A stretch of DNA of 64,000 bases from Jingyaoa shaoxingensis. Its GTDB lineage: Bacteria > Bacillota > Clostridia > Lachnospirales > Lachnospiraceae. This document shows positions 61,733 to 64,000 of the stretch, piece after piece (within the stretch, counting starts at the first letter, position 1; every line of letters starts with the position of its first letter). The notes beneath the pieces were generated by a model, which saw nothing but the letters and a program-made list of their open reading frames with translations, did not search any database and had not been told where the DNA came from. The stretch lies in the NCBI RefSeq assembly GCF_014385005.1, contig NZ_JACRSZ010000016.1, positions 1 through 64,000 on the forward strand, given 5' to 3'. Position numbers and translations under genes: made by a program.

Positions 61733-62695
61733 ATGGCTCAGAAAAAAAAGCGGCCCAATGCCAGAGAACGGCGTAACGGGTTTATTATAAATATACTGAC
61801 GCTAATCGTTCTGATTCTTCTGGTTTTTGAAGGAAAAAGTCTGATTAGCTTATTTTCATCACAGACGATTCAGGATCGAATCCGACAGGAAGAATCAGAA
61901 GTTTTTGCCAGTGCCAATTTGACAGAGAAACAGACAGAGGCAGTGACCGAAATGTCTTCTGAAAACTCCACTGAAAAAAGTTCTGAGAATACAACAGAGC
62001 AGGAAAACGAGTCAGAGACAGACGCACCCGTCACTGACCGTTTTACCGGACTCCCGGATGGAAGCGATGAATATATGGACATTGTTGTTCCAGAGCAGGC
62101 ATCTGCTGTAGATGACAGTTATTTTGAAGATGCGGTATTCATCGGTGATTCCCGTATGCAGGGATTCCGCAACCTGTCAGGTATCACAAAGGGCAGCTTC
62201 GTAACTGCAGTCGGTATGGAACTGGAGAATTTCTATACTGATTCTCAGATTGCTACAGCCGCAGGGAATGTAACAGTACTGGACGCTCTGAAGAATATCA
62301 ATTTTTCTAAGATCTATATGATGTTGGGAACAAATGAACTGGGTGCCTATGATATGAGCCAGGTGGGAGAATCCTATCGTCAGGTACTGGCAGATATTAA
62401 GCAGCTCTCTTCTTCTCCTGATCCGATTGTCTATGTTTACTCTGTCATCTATGTAGATGAACCGTTGGTTACCACCGGTGACTACGTCAATAACACCAAT
62501 GTAGATGCTGTGAACATGGAGATCCTAAAGATGTGTAAAGAAGAAGGATATCATTATATAAACCTGAATGAAGTACTATCCAATGGTTATCATGGTCTGA
62601 TCTCCGGAGCTGCAGAAGATGGCATTCATCTGAATACCGATTACTGTAAAGAATGGCTGGAATACACAAAAACACACTATATACCTAGTGTTTAA
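61733..62695 (+). CDS. Membrane-anchored SGNH/GDSL hydrolase
   Basis: The 320-residue protein has a basic N-terminus, one membrane helix (about 17-37), a Ser/Thr/Glu-rich linker (about 60-110) and an SGNH domain. The catalytic residues are Ser in FIGDSRMQG near 139, Asn in LGTNELG near 200, and the Asp-x-x-His in DGIHLN near 297-300. It would hydrolyse or transfer acyl esters on the outside of the membrane, next to the divergent MBOAT/DHHW pair. GAGGGG lies upstream of the ATG. Confidence 0.87.
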   Translation: MAQKKKRPNARERRNGFIINILTLIVLILLVFEGKSLISLFSSQTIQDRIRQEESEVFASANLTEKQTEAVTEMSSENSTEKSSENTTEQENESETDAPVTDRFTGLPDGSDEYMDIVVPEQASAVDDSYFEDAVFIGDSRMQGFRNLSGITKGSFVTAVGMELENFYTDSQIATAAGNVTVLDALKNINFSKIYMMLGTNELGAYDMSQVGESYRQVLADIKQLSSSPDPIVYVYSVIYVDEPLVTTGDYVNNTNVDAVNMEILKMCKEEGYHYINLNEVLSNGYHGLISGAAEDGIHLNTDYCKEWLEYTKTHYIPSV

Positions 62696-62712
62696 AGAAA
62701 AGGAGAAATCAT

Positions 62713-63198
62713 ATGAAAAACAAAACAAAAGCTCTGGTTCTTGCGTGTCTCTGCATTTTTGCAACACTGATGCTGACCGCCTGTGGAGGCAAATCTTCCT
62801 CTGACAGTGCAGATGTAACTGTCGATGCAAAGCAGTTATGCAAGGATCTGGAGGGTACGATTGACAGTGAAGTTAGTGAAGTCAGCAGCGATGTGATTGC
62901 TTCTACTTATTTCTTTGATATGGATAAGATTGAAGAATCTGTAGCCGCCCTGAATTCCGGAAGCAATGCATGCGAAGTGGTGGTTTTGAAATGCAAAGAT
63001 GCATCTTACACATCCGAAGCTGAAGATCTGCTGAAGAAACGTGTAGAATCTCAGTCCGAACTGTTTGCCAGCTATAATGCACCGGAAGTTGCAAAGTTGG
63101 ATGCCGCAATCATTAAGGCCAAAGGCAATTATGTCGTCTACTGTGTAACAGATGATACCGATAAAGCAAATGAAATCATAAAAAATGCCGGATTTTAA
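62713..63198 (+). CDS. DUF4358 lipoprotein
   Basis: The 161-residue protein has a lipoprotein signal (LMLTACGG, Cys24) and a mature part of about 135 residues matching DUF4358, a family of unknown function often near cell-surface genes in Clostridia. It starts 17 bases after the SGNH stop with a ribosome site AAGGAG, so the two are co-transcribed. Its stop codon is within the terminator stem. Confidence 0.85.
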   Translation: MKNKTKALVLACLCIFATLMLTACGGKSSSDSADVTVDAKQLCKDLEGTIDSEVSEVSSDVIASTYFFDMDKIEESVAALNSGSNACEVVVLKCKDASYTSEAEDLLKKRVESQSELFASYNAPEVAKLDAAIIKAKGNYVVYCVTDDTDKANEIIKNAGF

Positions 63199-63205
63199 AA
63201 TCCGG
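63188..63205 (+). terminator. Terminator overlapping the DUF4358 stop
   Basis: CCGGATTTTAAAATCCGG is a perfect palindrome followed by TATTTTTT. The gene stop (63196-63198) lies in it, so the coding sequence and terminator share bases. Confidence 0.8.
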
Positions 63206-63284
63206 TATTTTTTATACTCTTATAAAAATAAATTCTGAACTGTTCCCACATATCACATGATCACTTATAGATCAGACTTTGTCA

Positions 63285-64000
63285 TCAGCCACAGATTCTC
63301 ACAATCGCATCTGCGAAGATCTTCGCACTCATCAGCAGCATATCAATGGTCATGAATTCATCATCCCCATGCATATGATTATCCACTTCCGGAACCATGC
63401 ATCCAAATGCTACGCCACGTTCCAGATCGTGTACATAGGTTCCCCCTCCTGTTGACTGTGCTTCCCCTTTCACTCCGCTGTATACTTCATAGCTGGCAAG
63501 AAGCTTCTGAACCAGTTCTGAATCAGCCGGTACGTAATGAGGTGCTATCATGTTTCCTTCTTCGATGCCAAATCCTTTGGCTGTAAATGTCTGATCCAGC
63601 ACTCTTGTCACATTCTCATCCGAGCCACATACCGGGATACGGCTGTCAAATACACCTTTTACTTCTGTTCCATCATAATTCAGGATGCCCAGGTTCATAG
63701 TCAGCTTACCTGAGATCTCATCTTCCATAGCGATCTTCAGTGCTTCACCATAGAAGTCATCATCCGGGAACATCTCTGCAATAGCTTCCCACGTCTCCTT
63801 TCCAGTCTCCAGTGGAAGATCTGCCAGCAGTCCAACCAGTCCGCAGATTGCGTTATGTCCCAGTTCCGGCGTGGAAGCATGAGCTGCCAGACCTTTGGCT
63901 GTGATGGCAACGCCTTCCTCTGTCTCTTCCAGAATATACATAATATGATTCTTCCTCTGATCTGCAATTTTCTGTACTTCTTCTTTTATCAGACCTCTTA
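63285..64000 (-). CDS. M20 family dipeptidase (PepV-like), partial
   Basis: The frame stays open to the window edge, so the 5' part is missing; about 238 residues of the C-terminal portion are present. It has AAHASTPELGHNAICGL (dimerisation domain) and a C-terminal GGGTYVHDLERG plus DNHMHGDDEF, which fit the PepV/Sapep dinuclear-zinc dipeptidases. It cuts dipeptides in the cytoplasm. The apparent start at 63941 is internal. It converges with the DUF4358 gene; the spacer 63214-63284 shows no additional feature. Confidence 0.88.
   Translation of the reverse strand, partial: RGLIKEEVQKIADQRKNHIMYILEETEEGVAITAKGLAAHASTPELGHNAICGLVGLLADLPLETGKETWEAIAEMFPDDDFYGEALKIAMEDEISGKLTMNLGILNYDGTEVKGVFDSRIPVCGSDENVTRVLDQTFTAKGFGIEEGNMIAPHYVPADSELVQKLLASYEVYSGVKGEAQSTGGGTYVHDLERGVAFGCMVPEVDNHMHGDDEFMTIDMLLMSAKIFADAIVRICG

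Overview
The window looks like a chromosome segment of an anaerobic, low-to-moderate GC Firmicute, most likely family Lachnospiraceae. The basis is strong AGGAGG-type ribosome binding sites, a 16S gene end, a gram-positive PolC replicase, DUF5688, DUF6062 and DUF4358 proteins, an Hcp, an NADP-type glutamate dehydrogenase and a selenium-type molybdenum hydroxylase operon. Most genes lie on the minus strand and are housekeeping or metabolic. I see no phage, integrase, CRISPR array, defence island or intact insertion sequence.

Layout. 1-400: 5' end of a minus-strand 16S rRNA gene with two tandem promoters. 490-730: a structured, inverted-repeat-bounded element and a REP-like hairpin. 0.7-4.3 kb: hcp, then a DUF2798 membrane gene head-to-head with an orphan AgrC-type kinase; both look damaged at their 5' ends. 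4.3-8.3 kb: secreted protein, SpoU-type methyltransferase, nuclease, radical SAM protein, pyridoxamine kinase. 8.6-10.6 kb: Na+:alanine/glycine symporter behind a tandem glycine riboswitch. 10.6-15.5 kb: MATE exporter and BadF-type sugar kinase, divergent from a LacI regulator and a GH4 phospho-glycosidase, with a LacI-type operator between. 15.5-19.3 kb: nucleotide-kinase-like protein, SLC13/ArsB-type permease, EAL phosphodiesterase with a dead GGDEF. 19.4-22.1 kb: pabA-pabB-pabC. 22.3-29.7 kb: purine hydroxylase operon (NCS2 permease, FAD, FeS and Mo subunits, YqeC, a YqeB-MocA fusion, and a broken XdhC/CoxI-like gene). 29.8-37.3 kb: GH13 enzyme with an unusual tail, a protein of unknown function, YfhO membrane protein, cardiolipin synthase. 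37.4-42 kb: ligA, RluF-type synthase, DUF6062 gene, homocysteine methyltransferase. 42-47.9 kb: asnB, gdhA behind a terminator-containing leader, SH3 protein, tRNA-Arg(CCG), DUF5688. 48.3-61.5 kb: a long minus-strand run read as MBOAT, DHHW, thyA, folA, ispG, polC, aminotransferase, yqeG, pepP and efp. 61.7-63.2 kb: divergent SGNH hydrolase and DUF4358 lipoprotein. 63.3 kb to the edge: a partial M20 dipeptidase.

Functional themes. Nitrogen handling recurs: gdhA, asnB, hcp, purine hydroxylase with its permease, and glycine/alanine uptake. Folate and one-carbon steps recur too: pabABC, folA, thyA, homocysteine methyltransferase. The MBOAT/DHHW/SGNH group looks like an extracytoplasmic O-acylation module whose transcript may run into thyA, folA, ispG and polC.

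The observations that most merit a second look are the gdhA leader attenuator, the possible pab leader attenuator, a 41-46 bp intergenic repeat family (three copies, one supplying a stop codon), the two broken-gene loci, the duplicated terminators bracketing the 32 kb gene, and the 495-668 element.
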